Shown here piece after piece: positions 14,032 through 22,438 of a DNA stretch of 34,619 nt. This DNA comes from CAYSIX01 sp964431205 (GTDB taxonomy: Bacteria; Planctomycetota; Phycisphaerae; Phycisphaerales; Phycisphaeraceae), in contig CAYSIX010000008.1 in the NCBI GenBank assembly GCA_964431205.1, positions 1 through 34,619 on the forward strand, in the 5' to 3' direction. Made by a program: the position numbers and the translations under genes. Positions within the stretch are counted from its first letter, which is position 1. The number at the start of each line of letters is the position of its first letter. A model generated the notes under the pieces. The model was not told the DNA's origin. It saw only the letters and a list, made by a program, of their open reading frames with translations, and made no database searches.

Positions 14032-14963
14032 GACAGGAGAACCCCCGAACAGAGCGCGAGCGGTGCATGGAGCTGCTGGCCGAGCGGGCGACGCAGGGGT
14101 TGTCGCCGGCGGACGAGGCGGAGCTGGCGCGGCTGCTGCGGCGTCATCCCCAGATCGACGCGGACGGGTTTGATTACGCGGCGGCGCTGGCGATGCTGGC
14201 GTTGTGGGATCAGAGCGAGCCGGGGATGCCGGCGACGCTGAGCGATCGGCTCGAGGCGGGTGCGGACCGGTTCGTGGACTCGCTCTCGCCGGGCATGGCG
14301 GGTGCGGGCGATGGGGGCGGCCGTGCCGCGGCGCGGCGAGCGCGGTGGTGGAGGCGTGGGCTGGGTGGCGGGCTGGCAGCGGCCGCGACGCTGGCGGTCG
14401 CGGCGCTGGCGTGGTGGGGTGCCGATGCGCCGCCGGAGCCGACGGCACCGGCGCCCGAGCCCCCGATGGCGCAGCAGGAACGCGATCAGGACGAGCGGTC
14501 GCCGTCACCGTCCACGGGTTCGGCCGGGATTGAGAAGCCGTTGGAAGACTTCGCGTCGATGCTGGCCGGCTACGCCGATCGCGTCGTGCTGACCTTCCGG
14601 GCGATCGAGGAGGCGGTGGCGAGCATGGATGCCCAGGGCCAGGTGATCTGGAGCAACGAGGCGCAGCACGGGTACGCGCGACTGCACGGGCTGCCGCCCA
14701 ACGACCCGAAGCAGCAGCAGTACCAGCTCTGGATTTACGATCAGGCGCGGCAGGAGCAACTGCCGATCAGCGGCGGGGTCTTTGACGTCAGCGCCGATCC
14801 GACGCGACCGGGCGAGGTGATCATCCCGATCGATCCGACGCTGCGGGTGTTCGAGCCGACGCACTTCGCGGTCACGCTGGAGCCGCGAGGCGGGAGCGTG
14901 GTGTCTCACGGCCAACCGCTGCTGGCGACGAACGAACCCGAGGCCGAAACCCCCTCGCCCTGA
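14028..14963 (+). CDS. RskA-like membrane anti-sigma factor
   Basis: A 311-residue membrane protein. The cytosolic N-terminal part (1-108) has an anti-sigma-type helical segment (ERCMELLAERATQGLSPADEAELARLLRRH). One transmembrane helix lies at about 111-130. A Pro/Ser-rich linker follows, then an outer RskA domain (about 205-300): GYARLHGLPPNDPKQQQYQLWIYD, SGGVFDV, and FAVTLEPRGGSVVSHG, which are the typical blocks of anti-sigma-K factor RskA. It holds the ECF sigma factor inactive at the membrane and would release it after regulated proteolysis, as known for RskA. The start overlaps the sigma gene stop. Confidence 0.92.
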   Translation: MRQENPRTERERCMELLAERATQGLSPADEAELARLLRRHPQIDADGFDYAAALAMLALWDQSEPGMPATLSDRLEAGADRFVDSLSPGMAGAGDGGGRAAARRARWWRRGLGGGLAAAATLAVAALAWWGADAPPEPTAPAPEPPMAQQERDQDERSPSPSTGSAGIEKPLEDFASMLAGYADRVVLTFRAIEEAVASMDAQGQVIWSNEAQHGYARLHGLPPNDPKQQQYQLWIYDQARQEQLPISGGVFDVSADPTRPGEVIIPIDPTLRVFEPTHFAVTLEPRGGSVVSHGQPLLATNEPEAETPSP

Positions 14964-15090
14964 CGGCAACGGCGGCTTCTGACGACACGGCGGCGAGTCG
15001 GGCCGGGGCACGACCACCGCGGACGCGCGTCACGAGGAATCGCGCCGCGCACAACCGGTTCGTGGCGTCTGACCGCCGACGATCGGTCGC

Positions 15091-17238
15091 TCAGGACTTG
15101 CCTTCGAGCAGTTGCTTGGCGATGTTGTCCGGGACCGGGCGGTAGGTCAGCGGCTCCATGGCGTAGCTGGCGCGGCCCTGACTCATGCCGCGAAGCGACG
15201 TCGCGTAGCCGAACATCTCCGACAGCGGCGCCTCGGCGGTCACGACGATCGTCGTCCCACGCTGCGCCTGCTCCACGATCATGCCTCGCCGCGAGCTGAG
15301 GTCGCCGGTCACGTTGCCCAGGAACTCCTCCGGCGTGGTGACGACGACCTTCATGATCGGCTCGAGCAGAACGAGCTTGGCCTTGCGGCAGGCCTCCTTG
15401 AACGCGAGCGAGCCCGCCATCTCGAAGGCGACCTGCGACGAGTCCACCTCGTGGTACGACCCGTCGAGGAGCGTGACCTTCACGCCCTGGACCGGGTAGC
15501 CGGCGAGCACGCCCGTGCGCGCCGTCTCGCGGCAGCCCTGCTCGACCGAGGGGATGTACTCGCGCGGGATCGCCCCGCCGACGATCTTGTTCTCGAACGC
15601 GATCTCGTTGTCGAACTTGAGCTCGGCCTCGACGGCCTGCTCCTTGGTGAACGGCTCGACCGTGATCGTCGCGTCGCCGAACTGCCCGCGACCGCCGGTC
15701 TGCTTCTTGTGCAGCCCGCGCGCCTCGGCCTTGCCCACGATCGACTCACGGTACGCGACGCGCGGCTTGCCGACGTTCACGCCGACCTTCATGTCCCGCG
15801 TCAGCTTCGTCTTGATGATGTCCAGGTGCAGCTCGCCCATCCCGGCGATGATCGTCTGGCCCGTCTCCTCGTCGAAGTGGCTTCGGAACGAGGGGTCCTC
15901 GCGGCGGATCACCCCCAGCGCGTTGGCCAGCTTCTCCTTGTCCGCCTGGCTGATCGGCTCGATGCTCATCGAGATGACCGGCTCGGGGAAGTCCATCCGC
16001 TCGAGCACGATCGGGTCCGACGGGTCGCACAGCGTGTCGCCGGTCACCGAGTTCTTCAGCCCCACCAGGGCCACGATCTCGCCGGCGAAGGCACTGTCGC
16101 GGGCGATGCGGTCCTTGGCGTGCATCTCGAAGATGCGGCTGACGATCTCGCGCTTGCCGTTGGTCGGGTTCAGCACGCGGCTGCCTTTTTCCAGCGTGCC
16201 GGAGTAGATGCGGACGTAAGTCAGGTCGCCGTGGGCGTCGTTGACGATCTTGAAGACCAGCGCCGAGAACGGCGCCTCGTGGTCGTGCGGGCGGGTGAGC
16301 TTCCTGGTCGGGTCCTTGATGTCGGTGCCCTCGACCTGGGGCACCTCGGTGGGGTTGGGCAGGTAGTCGATGACGCCGTCGAGCAGCCGCTGCACGCCGA
16401 TGTACTTCAGCGCCGAGCCGGTGAACACCGGGATCACCTTCCGCGCCAGCACGCCCTTGCGCAGGGCCGCGCGGATCTCGTCGGGCGCGATCTCCTGCTC
16501 CATGATGAACTTCTCGGTCAGCTCGTCGTCGAGCTCGGCGGCCTTCTCGACCAGGTCGTGCCGCCAGACGTCGGCCTCTTCGCGCAGCTCGTCGGGGATA
16601 TCGCGCTCCTCGACCTTCGCGCCCAGCTCCTCGGCCGAGAAGTAGTACGCCTTCATCTTCAGCAGGTCGATGATGCCCTGGAACTTGTCGGCGGCGCCGA
16701 TGGGAAGCTGGACGGCCACGGCGTTGGCGCCCAGCCGCTCCTTGATGGTCCCGAAGCTGTAGGAGAAGTCGGCGCCCATCTTGTCCATCTTGTTGATGAA
16801 GCAGATGCGCGGGACCTTGTAGCGGTCGGCCTGGCGCCAGACGGTTTCGGACTGGGCCTCGACGCCCTCCTTGCCGTCGAATACGACCACGGCGCCGTCC
16901 AGCACGCGCATGGAGCGTTCGACCTCGATGGTGAAGTCGACGTGCCCGGGGGTGTCGATCAGGTTCAGGACGTAGTCGACGCCGTCCTTGGGCCAGGGGC
17001 AGGTGGTCGCGGCGGACTGGATGGTGATGCCGCGGGACTGCTCGTCCTCGAGGAAGTCCATGGTGGCGGTGCCCTCGTGGACCTCACCCATCTTGTAGGT
17101 CTTGCCGGTGTAGTAGAGGACGCGCTCGGTGACGGTGGTCTTGCCCGCGTCGATGTGGGCACAGATGCCGAAGTTGCGCGTTCGCGCGAGCCGGGTCAGC
17201 TTGCGGTCCTGGGTGGCGGGAGTCGTGGCCGTGGTCAT
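15091..17238 (-). CDS. fusA: Translation elongation factor G
   Basis: A 715-residue GTPase that drives ribosomal translocation. GTP-binding motifs are all present: AHIDAGKTT (27-35), RGITIQSAATT in switch I, DTPGHVDF, and NKMDKMGAD. The later domains follow in order: domain II (FSALVFKIVNDAHGDLTYVRIYSG), domain III (GMGELHLDII), domain IV (GGRGQFGDATITVEP, HEVDSSQVAFEMAG) and domain V (LEPIMKVVVTTPEEFLGNV). Length and motif order fit the main EF-G rather than a tetracycline-resistance or LepA relative. ATG 17238 has GAGGTTG upstream. It is not beside rpsL, rpsG or tuf, so it is either a displaced fusA or a second EF-G; the sequence does not decide. Confidence 0.95.
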   Translation of the reverse strand: MTTATTPATQDRKLTRLARTRNFGICAHIDAGKTTVTERVLYYTGKTYKMGEVHEGTATMDFLEDEQSRGITIQSAATTCPWPKDGVDYVLNLIDTPGHVDFTIEVERSMRVLDGAVVVFDGKEGVEAQSETVWRQADRYKVPRICFINKMDKMGADFSYSFGTIKERLGANAVAVQLPIGAADKFQGIIDLLKMKAYYFSAEELGAKVEERDIPDELREEADVWRHDLVEKAAELDDELTEKFIMEQEIAPDEIRAALRKGVLARKVIPVFTGSALKYIGVQRLLDGVIDYLPNPTEVPQVEGTDIKDPTRKLTRPHDHEAPFSALVFKIVNDAHGDLTYVRIYSGTLEKGSRVLNPTNGKREIVSRIFEMHAKDRIARDSAFAGEIVALVGLKNSVTGDTLCDPSDPIVLERMDFPEPVISMSIEPISQADKEKLANALGVIRREDPSFRSHFDEETGQTIIAGMGELHLDIIKTKLTRDMKVGVNVGKPRVAYRESIVGKAEARGLHKKQTGGRGQFGDATITVEPFTKEQAVEAELKFDNEIAFENKIVGGAIPREYIPSVEQGCRETARTGVLAGYPVQGVKVTLLDGSYHEVDSSQVAFEMAGSLAFKEACRKAKLVLLEPIMKVVVTTPEEFLGNVTGDLSSRRGMIVEQAQRGTTIVVTAEAPLSEMFGYATSLRGMSQGRASYAMEPLTYRPVPDNIAKQLLEGKS

Positions 17239-17448
17239 GTCTGTCAACCTCACATTCGCTGATCGCCGACGGCAGGGCAACCGCCGCCTGCACGCGCTTC
17301 GGGCGACCGCTCGGGAAAAACAGCCGGGCGACGCCCGACCATCGTTGGATTAATCGGGTGTGCCGACCCGGAACTTCCATAATCGGCGTGTCTTGTCGAA
17401 CATTCACCATCCCCCCCGGCCCGTTGCGGACCGTGGACGAATCGAAAA

Positions 17449-17476
17449 AGGATATCGGCTCCACGGCCCGCGTCAA
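17449..17476 (-). promoter_or_regulatory. Promoter of the EF-G gene
   Basis: On the minus strand TTGACG (17476-17471) and TATCCT (17454-17449) are separated by 16 nt, close to the sigma-70 consensus, giving a leader of about 200 nt. The remaining part of the 352-nt gap (17239-17590) shows no gene. Confidence 0.55.
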
Positions 17477-17590
17477 GCGCAACTTATCAGACAAGCGCGT
17501 GAAAATCGCGCAAGTGCGTCTTTTTCGCCCCACGTCCCGGCGCCCCGGGCCTTTGCCTCACCCACCCCGGCCGACGCGCCAGCCCGGCCC

Positions 17591-18097
17591 TCAGTCCGCC
17601 TGAGGCTCGACCTGCGTCACCGCCGCACGCATGAATCCATCCAGGTAGTGGTGGATGAAGTGGTGCAGCCCCCGCGACGTCAACTCGTGGTCCGAGCCCC
17701 AGATACACGCCCGCAGGTCCGTGAACTCCGGGTCGATCTGGATGATCACCTGCCGCTGAGGCAGGGTTGAGCGGCCGAGCTGATTCGCGAAGAAGGCCGA
17801 GAGGTGATTCACCCCCGGCCCGCCGATGCTGATCGTCGGCCGCCTCTGCAGGTCCCCGTGGTTCAGGTACCACACGTCGGAGCAGACGATGGGGCTGAGC
17901 GTGACGTTGAGCCGGTCGGCGTGCCCCTCGAGCCACTCGATCATGCTCTGCTGGAGCTGGTAGGCCAACGGCCGGTCGGCGACCTCGGCGCGCAGGTGAG
18001 CGCCGACGACCAGCAGGATCGCCGAATCCGGATCGATCGGCCGCGGCTCGTCGTGCTGGGCCTTTGATTTCGGATCGCCGGCTCGTTTCTTGGCCAT
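17591..18097 (-). CDS. Conserved-looking protein of unknown function
   Basis: A 168-residue soluble protein that I do not recognise. It has a Lys-rich start (MAKKRAGDPKSK), then AILLVVGAHLRAEVADRPLAYQLQ (27-50), a strand-rich middle (LSPIVCSDVWYLN, TISIGGPGVNHLSAFFANQLG) and VIIQIDPEFTDLRACIWGSDHELT. The GGPGVN stretch and alternating strands suggest a small alpha/beta fold. There is no signal peptide or membrane segment. It is a convincing gene by length, codon use and absence of a better frame. It lies between argF and EF-G on the same strand. Confidence 0.7.
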   Translation of the reverse strand: MAKKRAGDPKSKAQHDEPRPIDPDSAILLVVGAHLRAEVADRPLAYQLQQSMIEWLEGHADRLNVTLSPIVCSDVWYLNHGDLQRRPTISIGGPGVNHLSAFFANQLGRSTLPQRQVIIQIDPEFTDLRACIWGSDHELTSRGLHHFIHHYLDGFMRAAVTQVEPQAD

Positions 18098-18177
18098 GAG
18101 GTCGCCTTTCGAGTGCCGCCCGGGACGGCCGGGTCGCTCGACCCGAACCGACGCATTCTAGGCGATCGGACCGGCCG

Positions 18178-19095
18178 TTACCTGCCGCCCATGAGCACCG
18201 CCAGGAGCCCCTTCTGGGCGTGCAGGCGGTTGTGAGCCTCGGGAAACACCCGGCTGCGGGGCCCGTCCATCACCTCATCGGTGATCTCCTCGCCGCGGTA
18301 CGCCGGCAGGCAGTGCAGCACGATCGCGTGGGCCGGGGCCCGTTCCAGCAGCGCCTCGTTGAGCTGGTAGCCCTCGAACGCCCGCTTGCGGCGGGCTCGC
18401 TCGGCCTCCTGGCCCATCGACACGAACGTGTCGGTCACCACCACGTCCGCGTCCCGCACCGACTCGACCGGGTCGGCCATGACGCGGGGGTCGGCCCCGG
18501 CCGCCTTCGCCTTGGCGATGAACGCCGAATCGAACGCGAATCCCTGCGGAGCCGCGAGCGTGAACCGCATCCCGAACCGGGCCGCCAGCAGCGCCAGGCT
18601 CCGCGCCACGTTGTTGCCATCTCCCACGAACGCGACGTGCCGGCCGCTCAGGTCCCGCCCGAACTCATCCATGATCGTCATGACGTCCGCCAGCGCCTGG
18701 CACGGGTGGGCCTCGTCGCTGAGCATGTTGATCACCGGCACGGGGCTGTGGGCGGCCATCTCCTCGAGGTGTCGGTGCTCGAACACCCGGGCCGCGATCC
18801 CGTGCACCATCCCGGCCAGGACGCGCGTGGCGTCGGCGACGCTCTCACGCTTGCCCAGGCCCACCTCGTGCTGGCCGAGCACGATCGCGTGGCCGCCCAG
18901 CTCGATCATCGCCTGCTCGAAGCTCACCCGCGTACGCAGGCTCGGCTTCTCGAACAGCATCGCCAGCGTCTGACCCTCGAGCAGCGGCGGGTTCGCCTCG
19001 CCCGCTTCACGCTGACCCCGCAGCTCGTACGCCGCATCAAACACACGCGTCAGCTCCGCGTCGCTCGCGTCCGGGATCGTCAGAAATTGCTTCAT
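18178..19095 (-). CDS. argF: Ornithine carbamoyltransferase
   Basis: A 305-residue enzyme making citrulline from ornithine and carbamoyl phosphate in arginine synthesis. The carbamoyl-phosphate loop is FEKPSLRTRVSFE (SLRTR at 52-56), the second site HPCQALADVMT, the ornithine region DTFVSMGQEAE, and the C-terminal HCLPAYRGEEIT (usual HCLPAHRGEE, here Tyr for His). LGQHEVGLGKRESVADATRVL is also typical. ATG 19095 starts the conserved MKQFLTI segment; the frame upstream has no family match and no Shine-Dalgarno is obvious. It lies 123 nt behind argB and is probably in the same transcript. Confidence 0.93.
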   Translation of the reverse strand: MKQFLTIPDASDAELTRVFDAAYELRGQREAGEANPPLLEGQTLAMLFEKPSLRTRVSFEQAMIELGGHAIVLGQHEVGLGKRESVADATRVLAGMVHGIAARVFEHRHLEEMAAHSPVPVINMLSDEAHPCQALADVMTIMDEFGRDLSGRHVAFVGDGNNVARSLALLAARFGMRFTLAAPQGFAFDSAFIAKAKAAGADPRVMADPVESVRDADVVVTDTFVSMGQEAERARRKRAFEGYQLNEALLERAPAHAIVLHCLPAYRGEEITDEVMDGPRSRVFPEAHNRLHAQKGLLAVLMGGR

Positions 19096-19218
19096 GGTCG
19101 GCGCCACGATTTGGCGGTCCACACGACAGGTCATCCGACGCCGTATCGCAGGGGGCACTTCGTGCCGCCCGCTAAGCGTCGGGACATGTCTCCTGTCTGC
19201 TGTATTGCCACTTCTTGC

Positions 19219-20145
19219 TCATCCCATCTCCTGCATCGTCGGCGGGGTCGGCGTCTGCGGCTCGGGCGCCGGGCTTTCCATGACGATCTCCGTCCCGATC
19301 CCCTGGTCCGTGTAAACCTCCAGCAGCAGCGAGTGCGGGATCCGCCCGTCGATGATGTGCGTCTTGCTCACCCCGCCGCGGATCGCCGTCAGCGCCGCCT
19401 CGACCTTCGGCAGCATCCCCGCCGAGATCACCCCCTGCTCGATCAACCCGTCGATCTGGCGGTCGGACAGGTGGCTGGCCAGGTCGTCCACGTCGTGCGA
19501 CTTGCGGATGCCGTGCGTGTCCGAGACGAGCACGAGCTTGTCCGCGCTGACCGCGGCGGCGACGTGCCCGGCCACGCTGTCGGCGTTGACGTTCAGCTTG
19601 CCCCCCGCCGCGTCCCGGCCGATCGGCGCGATCACCGGCAGGTGCCCCGCGTCGGTCAACGCGTGCAGCAGGTTCCCGTTGATCCAGTCCACCTCGCCGA
19701 CGTAACCGATGTCGATCTTCCGCCCACCGTCGTTCAGGAACAGCCGCTTGGCGAACACCACGCAGCTCGCCAGGCTGTGCAGACCCATCGGCCGGTGCCC
19801 GGCTTCCGAGACCATCTGACAGATCTGCGCGTTGACGTCGTTGACCAGCACGTGCTCGGCGATCGCCAGCGTCCGCTCGTCCGTGTACCGCCGGCCCTGC
19901 ACGAACTGCGCCTCCAGCCCCGCTCCACGCATCGCCTCGGTGATGCTCTTGCCCCCGCCGTGCACGATGATCGGCCGCATCCCCACCGCCGCGAGGAAGC
20001 ACACGTCGTTCACCACCCGACGCAGCGCCTCGGGCGCGTCCATGATCGACCCGCCGACCTTGACCACGACGATCCGGCCGGCGAATCGGCGGATGTACGC
20101 GTGCGCCTCCACCAGCGCCGCCGCCTTGTCGATCGCTTCCTGCAT
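19219..20145 (-). CDS. argB: Acetylglutamate kinase
   Basis: A 308-residue amino-acid kinase phosphorylating N-acetylglutamate, the second step of arginine synthesis. Visible motifs: VVVKVGGSIMD (ATP-binding), PIIVHGGGKSITEAM (substrate loop), a regulatory N-terminal helix AIDKAAALVEAHAYIRRFAG like that of arginine-sensitive kinases, LNVNADSVAGHVAAAVSADKLVLVSD, and GMLPKVEAALTAI with KTHIIDGRIPHSLLLEVYTDQGIGTEI at the end. A Pro-rich tail of about 18 residues follows the family end. The start at 20145 gives the usual N-terminal helix. It is followed by argF; other arg genes are not here. Confidence 0.95.
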   Translation of the reverse strand: MQEAIDKAAALVEAHAYIRRFAGRIVVVKVGGSIMDAPEALRRVVNDVCFLAAVGMRPIIVHGGGKSITEAMRGAGLEAQFVQGRRYTDERTLAIAEHVLVNDVNAQICQMVSEAGHRPMGLHSLASCVVFAKRLFLNDGGRKIDIGYVGEVDWINGNLLHALTDAGHLPVIAPIGRDAAGGKLNVNADSVAGHVAAAVSADKLVLVSDTHGIRKSHDVDDLASHLSDRQIDGLIEQGVISAGMLPKVEAALTAIRGGVSKTHIIDGRIPHSLLLEVYTDQGIGTEIVMESPAPEPQTPTPPTMQEMG

Positions 20146-20246
20146 CGCGCGTCTACCGTTCACCCTCGCGCATCGGCCCCGAGGCCGTCGGATCGGTCCG
20201 CGACGCGACGCCGCGACCACCCCATCCGCACGGTGGCAAACCGCGC

Positions 20247-20275
20247 AATCTACCGGGCCTGACCGATCGCGACAA
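20247..20275 (-). promoter_or_regulatory. Promoter of argB-argF
   Basis: On the minus strand TTGTCG (20275-20270) and TAGATT (20252-20247) are separated by exactly 17 nt, about 100 nt before argB. The 296-nt gap (20146-20441) holds no other recognisable feature. Confidence 0.5.
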
Positions 20276-20441
20276 GCTCCCCATCCGTCCCGACGGGCTC
20301 GCCGTGTTCGCCCTCACACGCCGGTGGTGGCCACGATCGGCCGATCAGGCGGAGCCGGAGGGGGGCTGGTTCGATATGGTCGCGGGGCACGGGTGGAACG
20401 GGTAGCGCCGGTGGCCCGGGCCACGGGCCGGAGAACGTCGC

Positions 20442-22094
20442 TCACCGCGGTTCGAGCCGCTCGAAAGGGATCACCCGCTTCTCGATCCCCGGCCCACGGT
20501 AAAACACGCTGAGCTCTTCGCCGCCGCCGGCCTCGAAGTACTCGACGCGGATGGGATGCCGCCCCGCCTCCAGCTCGATCGAGCCGCTCTTCTCGATCAC
20601 GCCGTGGTCCCCATCGTTGTCCACGACGAGCCGATCGCCCAGGTACAGCCGGCTGCCGTCGTCGCTGGCGGTGAAGAAGGTATACCGACCGGGCGTCTCG
20701 ACCAGCAGCACGCCCTCGAAGCACAGGCCGAACGCGTCGCCTGCGTGGTCGATCCCCTCGAGCGTGAACTCCAGCGCGTGGCCCCGGCGCACGGGCGTCA
20801 TCGCGTCGAAGTCCGGCAGGCGATCCCACTGACCCTCGAAGTAGCGGTAGCGCACGCCGCGACCGTCCACCCGGTCCGTCAGCCGATACGCCTGCTCGCT
20901 CACGCGGCTGGCGGCCTCGCCGCCGAAGGCGCGGGCCTTGACCGTCGCCGATTCGTTCAGCATGAACGGCCGGGTGTAGCGTGGCGAGGCGAGCGTCGGG
21001 GTCGAGCCGTCGAGCGTGTAGTGCACGGCCAGGCGATCGAGCTTGGGGTCGATGCGGACCACGGGTTTTTCCGCGACGAAGAGGCGACCCTCTGGGTGGA
21101 TGGTCGGTCGCGGCACGTAAGGGGCCGGGGCGGCGGCGTGTTCGTCGCCGTCGGTCGAGGCCGGCGGCGTGAACGCCTCGGTGACGGGCCGGCCGCGCCA
21201 GGCCTGCGGCGGGTTCAGCCCCAGCGCCCAGGCGGCGGTCGCGGCGGTGTCGGTCAGGCAGATGGCCGAGGCGAGCCGCCGCCCCGCCGCCACACCCGGC
21301 CCGCGGATGATCCACGGGACCTCGAGCTCGTCCATCGACTCGCCGCCGTGGCCGTTGCCGATCCCCCCGTGGTCGGAGGTGACGATGACCAGGGTCTGCT
21401 CGGCCATGCCGGCCCGGTCGAGGCCCTCGAGGACGCGGCCGATCAGCACGTCGGCGTGGGCCACGGACTCGTAGTACTGGATCGTCCCGTGACCGTGCGC
21501 GTGCCCGGCGTGATCGACGTGGTCGAGGTGGATGAACGTGAACGTCGGCCGGCGGGAGGCGAACTGCTCGACGGCGCCGCGGACCGCGTCGTCGGGGCCG
21601 GCGGCGTCGCGGTCGAAGTCCACCGCCTCGCGCTCGTACAGCCGCCCGAACCCGCTCCAGTCGTAAATGCTGGCGATGTACGCGTCGGGGCGCTGCTGGC
21701 GGAGCACGCCGAAGATCGTCGGAAACAGAGCCGGGTCCAGCCCCGTCTGCTGGGGCTCGATGCTGCGCTGATCGCGACGCCAGTCGTTGGACGTGACCCC
21801 GTGCTGCTCGGGTTGGGCGGCCATGATCATTGACGCCCAGTTCGGCCCGCTGGAGGTCGGCAGCACCGCCCGGGCGCGCATGGAGTAAGCGCCCTGCCGC
21901 ATCAGGCGATCGAGGTGAGGGGTGCGGGCGACGACGACGCCGTCGGGGCTCATGCCGTCTACGCCGACGATTACGACGTGCCTGACGCCCGGCGGGGGCG
22001 TAGCCGCGAGGGCGCTGAAGCACCCGAGCGCGACGGGGGCGAGCCAGGCGACGCATGTCAGCAGAGCGATCCAGTCCGAGCCGATGCGGGTCAT
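20442..22094 (-). CDS. Exported alkaline phosphatase-superfamily enzyme with CHB_HEX_C and PA14 domains
   Basis: A 550-residue exported protein. After a signal peptide (to about residue 31) comes a type I phosphodiesterase/nucleotide pyrophosphatase-like catalytic domain (about 38-305): VDGMSPDG with Asp46, the nucleophile region LPTSSGPNWASM (78-89), DHVDHAGHAHG (191-201) and SDHGGIGNGHGG (240-251). Residues about 330-405 form a chitobiase/beta-hexosaminidase C-terminal-like module (VHYTLDGSTPT, SATVKARAF). Residues about 415-545 form a PA14-like module (FFTASDDGSRLYLGDRLVVDN, HPIRVEYFEAGG) that probably binds sugar. The start at 22094 follows AGGAGC. It is divergent from the PhoD-like gene. 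Confidence 0.88.
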   Translation of the reverse strand: MTRIGSDWIALLTCVAWLAPVALGCFSALAATPPPGVRHVVIVGVDGMSPDGVVVARTPHLDRLMRQGAYSMRARAVLPTSSGPNWASMIMAAQPEQHGVTSNDWRRDQRSIEPQQTGLDPALFPTIFGVLRQQRPDAYIASIYDWSGFGRLYEREAVDFDRDAAGPDDAVRGAVEQFASRRPTFTFIHLDHVDHAGHAHGHGTIQYYESVAHADVLIGRVLEGLDRAGMAEQTLVIVTSDHGGIGNGHGGESMDELEVPWIIRGPGVAAGRRLASAICLTDTAATAAWALGLNPPQAWRGRPVTEAFTPPASTDGDEHAAAPAPYVPRPTIHPEGRLFVAEKPVVRIDPKLDRLAVHYTLDGSTPTLASPRYTRPFMLNESATVKARAFGGEAASRVSEQAYRLTDRVDGRGVRYRYFEGQWDRLPDFDAMTPVRRGHALEFTLEGIDHAGDAFGLCFEGVLLVETPGRYTFFTASDDGSRLYLGDRLVVDNDGDHGVIEKSGSIELEAGRHPIRVEYFEAGGGEELSVFYRGPGIEKRVIPFERLEPR

Positions 22095-22353
22095 GTCGGT
22101 GCTCCTGAAAGCGGCCAAGCGGTCACCGGGGCGCGTCTGCCGCGCCGCCGGCCGATGTTCGAGCCGATCACGCTACCGCCGGCCGGTTACGCGAGGATGA
22201 GCAAGACGGGCCCCAGGCGGGTCGCCGACGGGCGCGTGGCGGGACAAAATGATCGGTTGCCGACGCGTTGCGCAGCCCGCTCAGACCCCGCGGGACCGCG
22301 CGGCGTGAGACCGAACGGCCCGGTGTGACGGGTCCGGGCTGAACGGTATTCTT

Positions 22354-22399
22354 GCGCAGACGCGCCGAGACCCGCGCGGTCTTGTGGTAGTGTCTGCGC
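22354..22399. promoter_or_regulatory. Inverted repeat between the two phosphatase genes
   Basis: GCGCAGAC (22354-22361) and GTCTGCGC (22392-22399) are perfect inverted copies 30 nt apart, in the 344-nt gap between two divergent exported phosphatases. It may be an operator pair or a long-loop hairpin in the leader of the PhoD-like gene. No classic Pho box was seen. Confidence 0.3.
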
Positions 22400-22438
22400 C
22401 GGGCCGGGTGAAACCGCAACCGACGGAGCAACACAACG

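Noticed and set aside
15112..17262. Plus-strand open frame of 716 codons opposite EF-G
   Set aside because: It mirrors the EF-G codons exactly in extent and has no recognisable protein pattern.
18130..18145. Hairpin CGGGTCG-CT-CGACCCG behind argF as a terminator
   Set aside because: No T-run follows on the minus strand and the region is generally GC-rich, so it may be chance.
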